Assembly (NCBI RefSeq): GCF_022662535.1
Contig: NZ_JAKQYM010000001.1
Coordinates: 124,001 to 188,000 of the forward strand
Length of the DNA: 64,000 nt
Source of the DNA: Polaribacter marinus
Lineage (GTDB): Bacteria; Bacteroidota; Bacteroidia; Flavobacteriales; Flavobacteriaceae
Direction of reading: 5' to 3'
Shown here: piece by piece, positions 16,730 to 25,162 of the stretch
Layout: every line of letters starts with the position of its first letter
Position numbering within the stretch: position 1 is the first letter of the stretch
Position numbers and translations under genes: made by a program
The notes under the pieces: generated by a model
Told to the model about the DNA's origin: nothing
Databases searched by the model: none
The model's input: the letters and a program-made list of their open reading frames with translations, nothing else

Positions 16730-18427
16730 CTATTTTTTAACCTTTTTTCCTTTATAAAAACTATAGCCAATATATAAACCGATTAAAGCTAAAACGTAAT
16801 ATCTATAAGAAACAGGTTCTCCGTCTCCACCAACTGTAGTAAACATTCTGTCCCAACGAATTGACTTTATTTTATCTCCAAAACTAGCAGCATTAGCATC
16901 CCAACTAAACCAAATCATTACAGGTTTTCCTAAAACATGATCAAATGGAACATAGCCCCAATAACGAGCGTCTAAAGAGTTGTGTCTGTTATCTCCTAGC
17001 AACCAATAATAATCTTGTTTAAATGTGTAAGAATCTGTTTGTTTTCCGTTGATAAAAATATTGTCTCCAATAACTTGTAAGTCATTGTTTTCGTAATTTT
17101 TAATAATTTGCTCGTAAAAAGGCAAGGATTTTGAGTCTATTTTTACTGTTGCTCCTGCTTTTGGAATGTAGATAGGGCCAAAATTATCTTGACTCCATCC
17201 CAAACTTTCTACATGAGGAAAGATGGCTTTGTCTGCATCATGATTAATTTTCTTTACTGAAATTGTTTGAGGTTGTTTTTTTAAACGAGCAACTTCATCA
17301 TCTGTTAAATTAATGTTTATTTTATTTTCTACTGAAGACATTTTTAAACGTTTGGCTAAATCGGGATTTATGCCTCCGGCAACTTCTGTATACAATGAAT
17401 CAGAACCTATTTTGGTTAAACTGCCTCCTTTTTTAATTGCATCTTGTACTTTTTCATTATTCCAATATTCTGATAAAATTTTGAAAACTCCTGTTCTTTC
17501 TTTGCCAATTAAAAACTTTGGATATGTGTTTCTGTCTATTGCTGTTTTTGATTCATAAGTGTAATAAAATTGCAATTTAGCTCTATAAGGTAATTCATTC
17601 TTTTTTCCATTGATATAAACGTAACCATTTCTAATTTCTAAAGAATCGCCGGCAATACCAACAGCTCGTTTTACATAGTTGGTTTTTTTATCTACAGGTT
17701 TGTAGGTGAATTTTCCAGAAGTATCTCCCCACATTGTGGCTAAAGTATCTGCAGGCCAATTAAAACAAACAATATCATTGTTCATTATTTTTTGAAGGCC
17801 AGGTAATCTTGTGTATGGTAGTTGTGGACTTTTTAAATAAGAAGCAGTACCAACAAAAGGTAAAGAATCATGTACCATTGGGGCTGCTATTACTGTAGAT
17901 GGAACTCTAGCTCCATAATGAAATTTACTTACAAACAAATAATCTCCAACTAATAAAGATTTTTCTAATGATGATGTTGGTATTGTAAAGGGCTGCATAA
18001 AATAAGTGTGCACTAAAGTTGCAGCAATAATAGCAAAGGTAATAGAGCTTACCCATTCTCCTAATTCAGAACGTGGTTTTATACTTCTGTCAGCATTGTA
18101 TGTGGTATCTGTTGCATAGTTGATATAAAAAATATAAAAACCTAATGTTACAATTGCTAAAAGTGAATCTATTTTTTTATAGAAACCAAAAGTTCTTATC
18201 GTTTCTATCCAAATAACAGGAAACATTAAAAGGTTTACAATTGGAATAAACAATAAAATAATCCACCATTTTGGTCTATTTATAATTTTCATTAAAACAA
18301 CTCCGTTATAAATAGGGACAATTGCTTCCCAAGGTTTTCTACCTGCTTTTACATATAATTTCCAAGTTCCCAAAAAATGAATTACTTGAACTGCAAGAAA
18401 AAAGATAAACCACTGTGTAAATGTCAT
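16730..18427 (-). CDS. lepB: signal peptidase I, long Bacteroidota form
   Basis: 565 residues, well over the 324 of the E. coli enzyme. The N-terminal 105 residues contain about four membrane spans, then the S26 catalytic core: QPFTIPTSSLEKSL with nucleophile Ser153, and YVKRAVGIAGD with general-base Lys253. WLLGDNRHNSLDARYWG is the conserved final box near residue 480. The extra length is an insertion of about 200 residues between the Lys motif and that last box, plus a C-terminal membrane helix. It removes signal peptides from exported proteins on the outer face of the inner membrane. dapB lies 85 bases upstream on the same strand. Confidence 0.94.
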   Translation of the reverse strand: MTFTQWFIFFLAVQVIHFLGTWKLYVKAGRKPWEAIVPIYNGVVLMKIINRPKWWIILLFIPIVNLLMFPVIWIETIRTFGFYKKIDSLLAIVTLGFYIFYINYATDTTYNADRSIKPRSELGEWVSSITFAIIAATLVHTYFMQPFTIPTSSLEKSLLVGDYLFVSKFHYGARVPSTVIAAPMVHDSLPFVGTASYLKSPQLPYTRLPGLQKIMNNDIVCFNWPADTLATMWGDTSGKFTYKPVDKKTNYVKRAVGIAGDSLEIRNGYVYINGKKNELPYRAKLQFYYTYESKTAIDRNTYPKFLIGKERTGVFKILSEYWNNEKVQDAIKKGGSLTKIGSDSLYTEVAGGINPDLAKRLKMSSVENKININLTDDEVARLKKQPQTISVKKINHDADKAIFPHVESLGWSQDNFGPIYIPKAGATVKIDSKSLPFYEQIIKNYENNDLQVIGDNIFINGKQTDSYTFKQDYYWLLGDNRHNSLDARYWGYVPFDHVLGKPVMIWFSWDANAASFGDKIKSIRWDRMFTTVGGDGEPVSYRYYVLALIGLYIGYSFYKGKKVKK

Positions 18428-18511
18428 AATTATATATTTTAATGATCCTTTTTAGAAAAAGATTTTTCTTCGTTTTTTATAAGGCGCAAAATAGAAAAAA
18501 AGTTACAGATT

Positions 18512-19213
18512 TTAACCAATGTTTAACACATCTTTCATAGAGAAAACGCCTGTTTTATCTACAATCCACTCTGCAGCAACAACAGCACCCAAAGCAAAGC
18601 CTTTTCTATTATGGGCAGTATGCTTAATTTCGATAGCATCTACTTCCGAATTATATAAAACTGTATGTGTTCCAGGAATATCTGCTATTCTTTTTGCGCT
18701 AATAGGAATACTGTTTTCAGAGATGCTTTTTCCTAGCTCCCATTTCTTTTTAGAGGAATTCTCGATAATTCCTTCTGCTAAAGTAATTGCTGTTCCACTT
18801 GGTGCATCTAATTTTCTTGTATGATGAATTTCTTCCATAGAAATAGAATAATCTTCTAAAGTATGCATCATTTTGGCTAGTTGCCTATTTAGTTCAAAAA
18901 AGATGTTTACCCCTAAACTAAAGTTAGAAGCATAAATAAATGCACCTTGTTTTTCTTTACATAAAGCAATTGCGTCCTTATATTTTTCTAACCAACCTGT
19001 TGTTCCTGAAATTACAGGAACATTATTGTTTATGCAATTAGAAATATTGTTAAAGGCAGATGATGGAATACTAAAATCTATGGCAACATCTGCTAAATTT
19101 ACATCAATATCTTCTTCGTTATTTTTTTTAATTACAATTTCATGTCCACGAGAAATTGCAACTTTTTCAATTTCTTTTCCCATTCTACCATAACCAAGTA
19201 ATGCAATTTTCAT
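18512..19213 (-). CDS. dapB: 4-hydroxy-tetrahydrodipicolinate reductase
   Basis: 233 residues. The N-terminal nucleotide-binding loop is LLGYGRMGKEI, followed by VISGTTGW and the substrate/catalytic segment EEIHHTRKLDAPSGTA with the conserved His pair and Lys. It reduces the dipicolinate precursor with NAD(P)H in the diaminopimelate/lysine pathway, feeding peptidoglycan. It lies 1 base after the DUF5683 gene, completing a leftward run parA-parB-DUF5683-dapB with nearly no spacing. Confidence 0.95.
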   Translation of the reverse strand: MKIALLGYGRMGKEIEKVAISRGHEIVIKKNNEEDIDVNLADVAIDFSIPSSAFNNISNCINNNVPVISGTTGWLEKYKDAIALCKEKQGAFIYASNFSLGVNIFFELNRQLAKMMHTLEDYSISMEEIHHTRKLDAPSGTAITLAEGIIENSSKKKWELGKSISENSIPISAKRIADIPGTHTVLYNSEVDAIEIKHTAHNRKGFALGAVVAAEWIVDKTGVFSMKDVLNIG

Positions 19214-19214
19214 T

Positions 19215-19805
19215 TTAAAAAGAATATTTAATATTTAAGCCAACAGTTGGAGTTTCAATTTTTATAGGATCCATAATTAAGGTTGGTTTAAAGGATAAAT
19301 TATCATCGGTATTAAATTGTAGTAAATGTGCATTTACACTAGCTTCAACTATTTGTAAAACGTAAATAATAATACCAGATAATAAAGACATATCTCTATT
19401 TTCTTTTAATTGTTTTTGTGCTGTTTCTAAAGTCTCGACAGAAACAGTTGTTGATCCATCATCTAAAGTAAACTCGTCTTGTAATCCGTTTTTTCTTAGT
19501 TTGTAAGCTCTCCTGTAACGCTTATACTCACTATTATTTATTTGATAATAATAAACAGGAATTGCTAGTGCACCCCAAACAATAGGTGCTTTCCAGTATT
19601 TTTTATTATAAATCTGCCCCATCCCTGGAAAAATTGCAGAATAAAAAGCCGCTTTAGAAGGAGATAAAGGATTGTAAACACCCTGTGTTGTTTTTAATTT
19701 TCCTTTTATTTTTATGCCTTTAATATTCGTAGAATCTTTTTGAGCAAAAAGATTCGCTGAACAAAATGCGATAAAAAGAACAAATATGACCTTTTTTAAA
19801 ATCAC
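19215..19805 (-). CDS. DUF5683 protein, GTG start
   Basis: 196 residues starting with GTG directly after the parB stop codon. A signal peptide (LKKVIFVLFIAFCSANLFAQ) is followed by the DUF5683 core SKAAFYSAIFPGMGQIYNKKYWKAP and two hydrophobic segments. Function unknown; the family is common next to parAB in flavobacteria, suggesting only co-transcription. Likely inner membrane or periplasmic. Confidence 0.85.
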   Translation of the reverse strand: MILKKVIFVLFIAFCSANLFAQKDSTNIKGIKIKGKLKTTQGVYNPLSPSKAAFYSAIFPGMGQIYNKKYWKAPIVWGALAIPVYYYQINNSEYKRYRRAYKLRKNGLQDEFTLDDGSTTVSVETLETAQKQLKENRDMSLLSGIIIYVLQIVEASVNAHLLQFNTDDNLSFKPTLIMDPIKIETPTVGLNIKYSF

Positions 19806-20690
19806 TTATTTTAATAAGTTTTTGATACGATTAAAATCTTCTTCAGAATGAAAAGGAATAGAAATTTTTCCTTTACCATTATTACTAACAGTAACGTCAA
19901 TTTTGTGACCAAAGTATTCGCTAATTTCTTTTACACTATTTTTAATATAACTAGGTACCGCTTTCTTTTTAGGTTTTGCGATTGTTCCAGATTTTAGATT
20001 TTTAACTAAATCTTCTGTTTGTCTCACTGATAATTTTTCGCGTAAAATTTTCTCATAAATGGCTAATTGATCTTCTGTGTTTTCTACATTAATCATTGCA
20101 CGTCCATGTCCCATAGAAATAAACCCATCTCTCATTCCTGTTTGTAAAATAGGGTCAAGTTTAAGTAAGCGTAAATAATTGGTTACTGTAGATCGTTTTT
20201 TACCAACTCTTGTACTTAACTCTTCTTGTGTTAATTGAATTTCATCAATTAAACGTTGATAAGAAAGTGCTACTTCAATAGGATCTAAATTTTTACGTTG
20301 TATATTTTCAACCAAAGCCATTTCTAGCATTTCTTGATCGTTGGCAAGTCTGATATATGCAGGAACAGTTTTGTTACCTATTAATTTTGATGCTCTAAAA
20401 CGACGTTCTCCAGAAACTAATTGAAATTTATTTCCTTCTAGTTTTCTTACAGTGATGGGTTGTATAACTCCTAATTCTTTGATAGAACTAGCTAGTTCTC
20501 TTAAAGCCTCTTCGTCAAAGTAAGTTCTTGGCTGAAAAGGGTTTACATCAATTAAATCTAATTCTAATTCTATGATGTTTCCAACTACTTTATCTGCATT
20601 TTTATCGGATGCAGAATTTATATTTGAAGACTCTTTTAATAAAGCCGATAATCCTCTTCCTAAAGCTTGTTTCTTTGTTGCTTTTGCCAT
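19806..20690 (-). CDS. parB: chromosome partitioning protein ParB
   Basis: 294 residues. GRGLSALL near the N-terminus is the usual ParA-stimulating region. The CTP-binding core has PFQPRTYFDEEAL, ELGVIQPITV and the phosphate box GERRFRA (residues 94-100). A helix-turn-helix (TQEELSTRVGKKRSTVTNYL) binds parS, and the C-terminus dimerises. It forms a clamp on DNA at parS for origin segregation. The stop is immediately followed by the DUF5683 start; parA ends 1 base upstream. I did not recognise a parS site in the window. Confidence 0.96.
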   Translation of the reverse strand: MAKATKKQALGRGLSALLKESSNINSASDKNADKVVGNIIELELDLIDVNPFQPRTYFDEEALRELASSIKELGVIQPITVRKLEGNKFQLVSGERRFRASKLIGNKTVPAYIRLANDQEMLEMALVENIQRKNLDPIEVALSYQRLIDEIQLTQEELSTRVGKKRSTVTNYLRLLKLDPILQTGMRDGFISMGHGRAMINVENTEDQLAIYEKILREKLSVRQTEDLVKNLKSGTIAKPKKKAVPSYIKNSVKEISEYFGHKIDVTVSNNGKGKISIPFHSEEDFNRIKNLLK

Positions 20691-20691
20691 A

Positions 20692-21456
20692 CTACGAATT
20701 CTTTTTTAATAATTCTTGAGCTAAATTTAAGTAATTTACAGCACCTTTACTAGTAGCATCATATGCTATAATACTTTCTCCATAACTTGGCGCTTCACCC
20801 AAACGTGTATTTCTTCTAATAATAGTATCAAAAACCATACTAGAAAAATGCTTTCTTACTTCATCTACCACTTGGTTAGAAAGTCGTAAACGAGAATCGA
20901 ACATTGTTAATAATAAACCTTCTATATCTAATTCTGAATTATGGATGTTTTGAACGCTTTTAATCGTATTTAAAAGCTTTCCTAAACCTTCTAGGGCAAA
21001 ATATTCACATTGAATCGGAATGATCACAGAGTCTGCTGCAACTAAAGAGTTTAAGGTAATTAATCCTAGTGATGGAGCACAGTCTATTATAATATAATCG
21101 TAGTCATTTTTAATTTCTACTAACGATTTTTTTAACATGTATTCTCTTTCTGACTTATCTACCAATTCAATTTCTATAGCTACTAAATCTATATGTGCAG
21201 GTATAACATCTACATTTGGAGATGTTGTTTTTACAATTGCTTCTTTTGCAGAGATTGAATGTTCTAAAACTTGATAGGTCCCGTATTCAACAGTTTCTAC
21301 ATCGATTCCTAAACCAGAAGATGCGTTTGCTTGCGGGTCTGCATCTATTAACAACACTCTTTTTTCTAAAACGCCTAAAGAAGCTGCTAAATTTATGCTA
21401 GTAGTAGTTTTACCAACTCCACCTTTTTGATTTGCTATTGCAATTATTTTGCCCAT
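20692..21456 (-). CDS. parA: chromosome partitioning ATPase ParA
   Basis: 254 residues. The deviant Walker A box KGGVGKTT lies at residues 11-18; the A' box LLIDADPQANASS and Walker B DYIIIDCAPSLG follow. It is the chromosomal (Soj-type, no N-terminal HTH) ParA that works with ParB to separate replication origins. First gene of the leftward parA-parB-DUF5683-dapB unit; 192 bases of AT-rich non-coding DNA precede it, where its promoter should be. Confidence 0.96.
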   Translation of the reverse strand: MGKIIAIANQKGGVGKTTTSINLAASLGVLEKRVLLIDADPQANASSGLGIDVETVEYGTYQVLEHSISAKEAIVKTTSPNVDVIPAHIDLVAIEIELVDKSEREYMLKKSLVEIKNDYDYIIIDCAPSLGLITLNSLVAADSVIIPIQCEYFALEGLGKLLNTIKSVQNIHNSELDIEGLLLTMFDSRLRLSNQVVDEVRKHFSSMVFDTIIRRNTRLGEAPSYGESIIAYDATSKGAVNYLNLAQELLKKNS

Positions 21457-21602
21457 TGATACAGTAAATTTATAAAGAGTAAAATTACAATTTATTCTGT
21501 TTTTTTTTAGTGAAAGATGTTAACAAATCTATAAAAAAATAAAATACTGATAAACAGTTGTTTATATCTTATTTTTTGAAGTTTTTAAACAAATTTTTAA
21601 AA

Positions 21603-21631
21603 TAAAAAAACCGAAGTTTTAACTTCGGTTT
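21603..21631 (-). terminator. rho-independent terminator of pepD
   Basis: An 11-bp stem (AAACCGAAGTT with AACTTCGGTTT, 2-base loop) is followed on the minus strand by about seven T. It lies 18 bases past the pepD stop codon. Confidence 0.8.
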
Positions 21632-21648
21632 AGATTTTATTATAATTG

Positions 21649-23109
21649 TTATTTTTTAGGAATACTCTTTAATATCTCTAATAAAAATTTCCAAAATTTT
21701 TGAGTTGAAGAAATTTGGGCTCTTTCATCTGGAGAGTGAGCTCCTTTAATGTTTGGTCCAAAAGAAACCATATCCATTTCAGGGTAATTCTGACCTAAAA
21801 TTCCACATTCTAATCCAGCATGACAGGCAGCTACATTTGGGGTTTCTTTAAAAATAGTGGTGTAAATATTTGTAACTGTTCTTAAAATTTCAGAATTTAT
21901 ATTTGGTAACCAACCTGGGTATTCACCCGAAAATTCAACGTCAAAACCAGCTAAATCAAAAGCAGATTTTATAGCATTTGCTAAATCATTTTTATTTGTT
22001 TCAGATGATGAACGTGTTAGGCAGGCTATTTTAATACTGCCATTTTTTACAATAACTCTGGCTATATTGTTAGATGTTTCTACCAAACCATCAATATCTG
22101 GGCTCATTCTGTATACTCCATTTAGGGCAGTATAAATAGATTTTGTCAAACCTTCTTGTACACCTAAATCCATCACAAATTTGGGAGATGGAACTTCAAT
22201 AAGATCAATAGTTAAATTGGGTTCTAATGTTAAAAACTCTTGTTTTATGTTGTTAACAAGTAGGTTGGTTTCAAAAAGAAATGCATCTTTAGAAACGTTG
22301 TCTACAGTAACAATTGAGAAACTTTCACGTGGAATTGCATTTCGTAAACTACCTCCATTTATTTCAGAAACTCTTAATCCAAAATTTGCAAAACCATCAA
22401 ATAATAATCGATTCATTATTTTGTTTGCATTTCCTAAACCTTTAATAATATCCATTCCAGAATGCCCACCATTTAAACCTGTGACAGAAATTTTAAAAGC
22501 TGTCGAATTCATAGGAACTTCTTCTTCAGAATAATTTCTTGTAGCAGTAATATCAACACCACCTGCACAACCCATTCCTATTTCATCATCTTCTTCTGTA
22601 TCTAGGTTTAATAAGATTTCTCCCTCTAAAACACCGGCTTTTAAGCCCATTGCTCCAGTCATTCCTGTTTCTTCATCAATAGTAAAAAGTGCCTCAATTG
22701 CAGGATGAGCAATTTCATTAGAAGATAAAACGGCCATAATTGCAGCAACACCTAAACCGTTATCTGCTCCTAAAGTGGTTCCTTTAGCTTTAACCCAATC
22801 TCCATCAATAAACATTTTAATGCCTTCTGTATCAAAGTCAAAATCGGTATCTGCGTTTTTTTGATGAACCATATCTAAATGACCTTGCATAACAATGGTT
22901 TTTCGATCTTCCATACCAGAAGAGGCAGGTTTTTTAATGATTACATTTCCAACGTGATCAACTTCCGTTTTAAGGTTTAGTTTTTTTCCAAAATCGACCA
23001 TAAACTGAATCACTCGTTCTTCTTTTTTTGATGGACGAGGTACGGCGTTTAAGTCTGCAAAATGGTTCCAAACTATTTTAGGTTCAATATTTCTAATGTC
23101 TGAATTCAT
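21649..23109 (-). CDS. pepD: aminoacyl-histidine dipeptidase (M20 family)
   Basis: 486 residues, the usual length of the PepD/peptidase C-like M20 group. Metal and catalytic signatures are MQGHLDMVHQK (His ligand, Asp), TLGADNGLGVA (bridging Asp), TIDEETGMTGA (Glu base, Glu ligand), LNLDTEEDDE and the final His of KGAHSPDERAQ. It hydrolyses dipeptides such as Xaa-His in the cytoplasm. It has its own terminator; a nitroreductase gene ends 29 bases upstream of its start. Confidence 0.93.
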   Translation of the reverse strand: MNSDIRNIEPKIVWNHFADLNAVPRPSKKEERVIQFMVDFGKKLNLKTEVDHVGNVIIKKPASSGMEDRKTIVMQGHLDMVHQKNADTDFDFDTEGIKMFIDGDWVKAKGTTLGADNGLGVAAIMAVLSSNEIAHPAIEALFTIDEETGMTGAMGLKAGVLEGEILLNLDTEEDDEIGMGCAGGVDITATRNYSEEEVPMNSTAFKISVTGLNGGHSGMDIIKGLGNANKIMNRLLFDGFANFGLRVSEINGGSLRNAIPRESFSIVTVDNVSKDAFLFETNLLVNNIKQEFLTLEPNLTIDLIEVPSPKFVMDLGVQEGLTKSIYTALNGVYRMSPDIDGLVETSNNIARVIVKNGSIKIACLTRSSSETNKNDLANAIKSAFDLAGFDVEFSGEYPGWLPNINSEILRTVTNIYTTIFKETPNVAACHAGLECGILGQNYPEMDMVSFGPNIKGAHSPDERAQISSTQKFWKFLLEILKSIPKK

Positions 23110-23138
23110 AATTTTATTTTGTTTTTTCTGATGTAAAT

Positions 23139-23771
23139 TTACAAGATTTCTATTATAGTTTCTGAGGTATTTTTTCTAACTTTTGCTAAATCTTTCATAT
23201 AACAATCTTTTGCCCTAAAACCAACAGGAAGTAAAAGAACAGCTGTTAAGTTGTGATCTTTTAAATTTAAAATTTCATCATACTTCTCAGGGTTAAATCC
23301 TTCCATAGGACATGAGTCTATTTTTTCTACAGCACAAACAGTTAGTAGATTGCCTAATGCTATATATGCTTGGTTTTTATTCCAAAGAAATAATTCTTCT
23401 TGTGTTTTTTTTGCGATTTCATCTGTTAAAAATTCTTTAAACGGGTTGATGATCGCATCGGGTGTTTTTCTAATTTTTTGTACTGTTTTAAAGTAATTCT
23501 CTACTTCTGTTGTCTTGTATGTTTTAGGGATACAGATAACTAAAAGGTGAGAGGCGTCAACAACTTGGTTTTGATTCCAAGAATGGGGTACTAATTCTTT
23601 TTGAATGTTTTTGTTTTTAATAACAACTAATTTTATGGGTTGTAAACCATAAGAAGTAGCTGTTAAATTAAATGCATTTTTTAATATATTTACTTGTGAT
23701 TTTGTAAGTGATTTATTGGAGTCGAATTGCTTAACTGCATAACGCCATTCTAAACTTTTTATAGTGTCCAT
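23139..23771 (-). CDS. nitroreductase-family NAD(P)H oxidoreductase
   Basis: 210 residues of the NfsB/FRase-like flavoprotein fold: EWRYAVKQFD at the N-terminus (R-R-S/A-x-R-x-F/Y equivalent that contacts FMN) and ATSYGLQPIKLVVI, then DSCPMEGFNPEKYDEIL near the FMN phosphate site. It would use FMN and NAD(P)H to reduce quinones or nitroaromatics in the cytoplasm; the natural substrate is unknown. It is divergent from the DUF2851 gene and may run on into pepD. Confidence 0.88.
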   Translation of the reverse strand: MDTIKSLEWRYAVKQFDSNKSLTKSQVNILKNAFNLTATSYGLQPIKLVVIKNKNIQKELVPHSWNQNQVVDASHLLVICIPKTYKTTEVENYFKTVQKIRKTPDAIINPFKEFLTDEIAKKTQEELFLWNKNQAYIALGNLLTVCAVEKIDSCPMEGFNPEKYDEILNLKDHNLTAVLLLPVGFRAKDCYMKDLAKVRKNTSETIIEIL

Positions 23772-23789
23772 TTTTCATTTATTCTAGTG

Positions 23790-23797
23790 CAAAAATA
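23790..23797 (-). promoter_or_regulatory. candidate -7 element for the nitroreductase gene
   Basis: On the minus strand the sequence reads TATTTTTG, matching TAnnTTTG, 19 bases upstream of the ATG. A TTG lies about 24 bases further upstream, slightly beyond the usual -33 spacing. Confidence 0.4.
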
Positions 23798-23886
23798 CTC
23801 GATTATTATTGGTTTTTAAACCAATTTCGATTATTAAAATTGATAAGGTTATCAATATTTTTTTTAACTTGAAAATTAAAAAAGAG

Positions 23887-25161
23887 ATGAAAGAAGATTT
23901 TCTTCATTATGTATGGAAATACAGTTTGTTTTCTTTTGATGATTTACAAACAACTTCTAAAGAAAATTTAATAATTATCAAACCAGGTTTGCATAATGTA
24001 AATTCGGGCCCCGACTTTTTGAATGCTCAATTAAAAATGAATAATCAGCTTTGGTTTGGTAATATAGAAATTCATCTAAAATCTTCTGATTGGTATTTAC
24101 ATAAACACGAAGAAGATGCAAATTATGATGCTGTTATTTTACATGTTGTTTGGGAAGATGATGTAACAATTTTTATGAAAAATAACTTGCCTTTACCGAC
24201 ATTGGTTTTAAAAAATAGGGTAAATGAAACTGCGTTGAAAAATTACAATGAATTATTTTCTACTCAACAACGTTGGATTCCTTGTCAAAAAGAAATTAGT
24301 TTTATAGATGGCATTATTTTTTTAAATTGGAAAGAACGTTTGTTTTTTGAACGATTAGAAAGAAAATCGAATGAAATGATAATTCTTTTGGAAAACGAAA
24401 ACAATAATTTTGAAGCGGTTTTATTTCAATTATTAGTGAAGAATTTTGGCCTAAAAGTAAATGGAGATGCTTTTTTAAGGCTAGCAAAATCTATTGATTT
24501 TTCTATTGTTAGAAAAATAGGCTCTAATGAGTTTCAGTTAGCAGCATTGTTTTTTGGGCAGGCGAGTTTTTTAGAGGATGAAGTAGAAGATGGATATTAT
24601 CAAGAATTAAAAAAAGAGTATCAATATTTACAATATAAATATAAACTACAACCAGTATCTAAGAATCAGTTTTCTTTTTTTAGAATGCGACCTTATAATT
24701 TTCCAACAATTAGAATTGCACAATTGGTTTCGTTGTTTTGTTTGCATCAAAATTTATTTTCTAAATTAATGCATATTAAATCGATAGAGGAATTTTATAA
24801 TTTCTTTCTAATTGAAGTCAATTCGTTTTGGAAAACACATTATACTTTTGAGAAAGAGTCTAAACCATCTTCTAAAAAAATGACAAAATCTTTTATAGAC
24901 TTGTTGTTAATCAATACTGTTTTTCCTTTAAAATTTTTATATCAAAAGAGTAGAAGTGAGGTAGATGAAAGTGAATTTTTAGGCTTTTTAGAGAAAATAA
25001 AACCAGAAAAGAATAGCATAATTTCTAAGTTTTCTAAATTAAACATTTGTGTGAAAAATGCTTTTGATTCTCAGGCTTTATTAGAGCTTAAAAATACCTA
25101 TTGCGCATCTAAACGTTGTTTAGAATGCGCAATAGGTAGAAAAATTTTACAAAAAAGTTAA
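23887..25161 (+). CDS. DUF2851 family protein
   Basis: 424 residues from the ATG at 23887. The frame is open to 23809, but MKEDFLHYVWKYSLFS is the standard family start and is preceded by an A-rich leader. DUF2851 signatures include GLHNVNSGPDFLNAQL, GNIEIHLKSSDWYLHKH and YDAVILHVVWEDD. The C-terminal CASKRCLECAIG has Cys residues that might bind metal. Function is unknown; the conserved HxN and DW..H residues resemble nuclease-like folds only loosely. It converges on the metalloprotease gene with 1 base between the stops. Confidence 0.85.
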   Translation: MKEDFLHYVWKYSLFSFDDLQTTSKENLIIIKPGLHNVNSGPDFLNAQLKMNNQLWFGNIEIHLKSSDWYLHKHEEDANYDAVILHVVWEDDVTIFMKNNLPLPTLVLKNRVNETALKNYNELFSTQQRWIPCQKEISFIDGIIFLNWKERLFFERLERKSNEMIILLENENNNFEAVLFQLLVKNFGLKVNGDAFLRLAKSIDFSIVRKIGSNEFQLAALFFGQASFLEDEVEDGYYQELKKEYQYLQYKYKLQPVSKNQFSFFRMRPYNFPTIRIAQLVSLFCLHQNLFSKLMHIKSIEEFYNFFLIEVNSFWKTHYTFEKESKPSSKKMTKSFIDLLLINTVFPLKFLYQKSRSEVDESEFLGFLEKIKPEKNSIISKFSKLNICVKNAFDSQALLELKNTYCASKRCLECAIGRKILQKS

Positions 25162-25162
25162 A

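Noticed and set aside
19806..21648. parS centromere near parAB
   Set aside because: I scanned the parAB area for a GTTCCACGTGAAAC-like palindrome and saw none.
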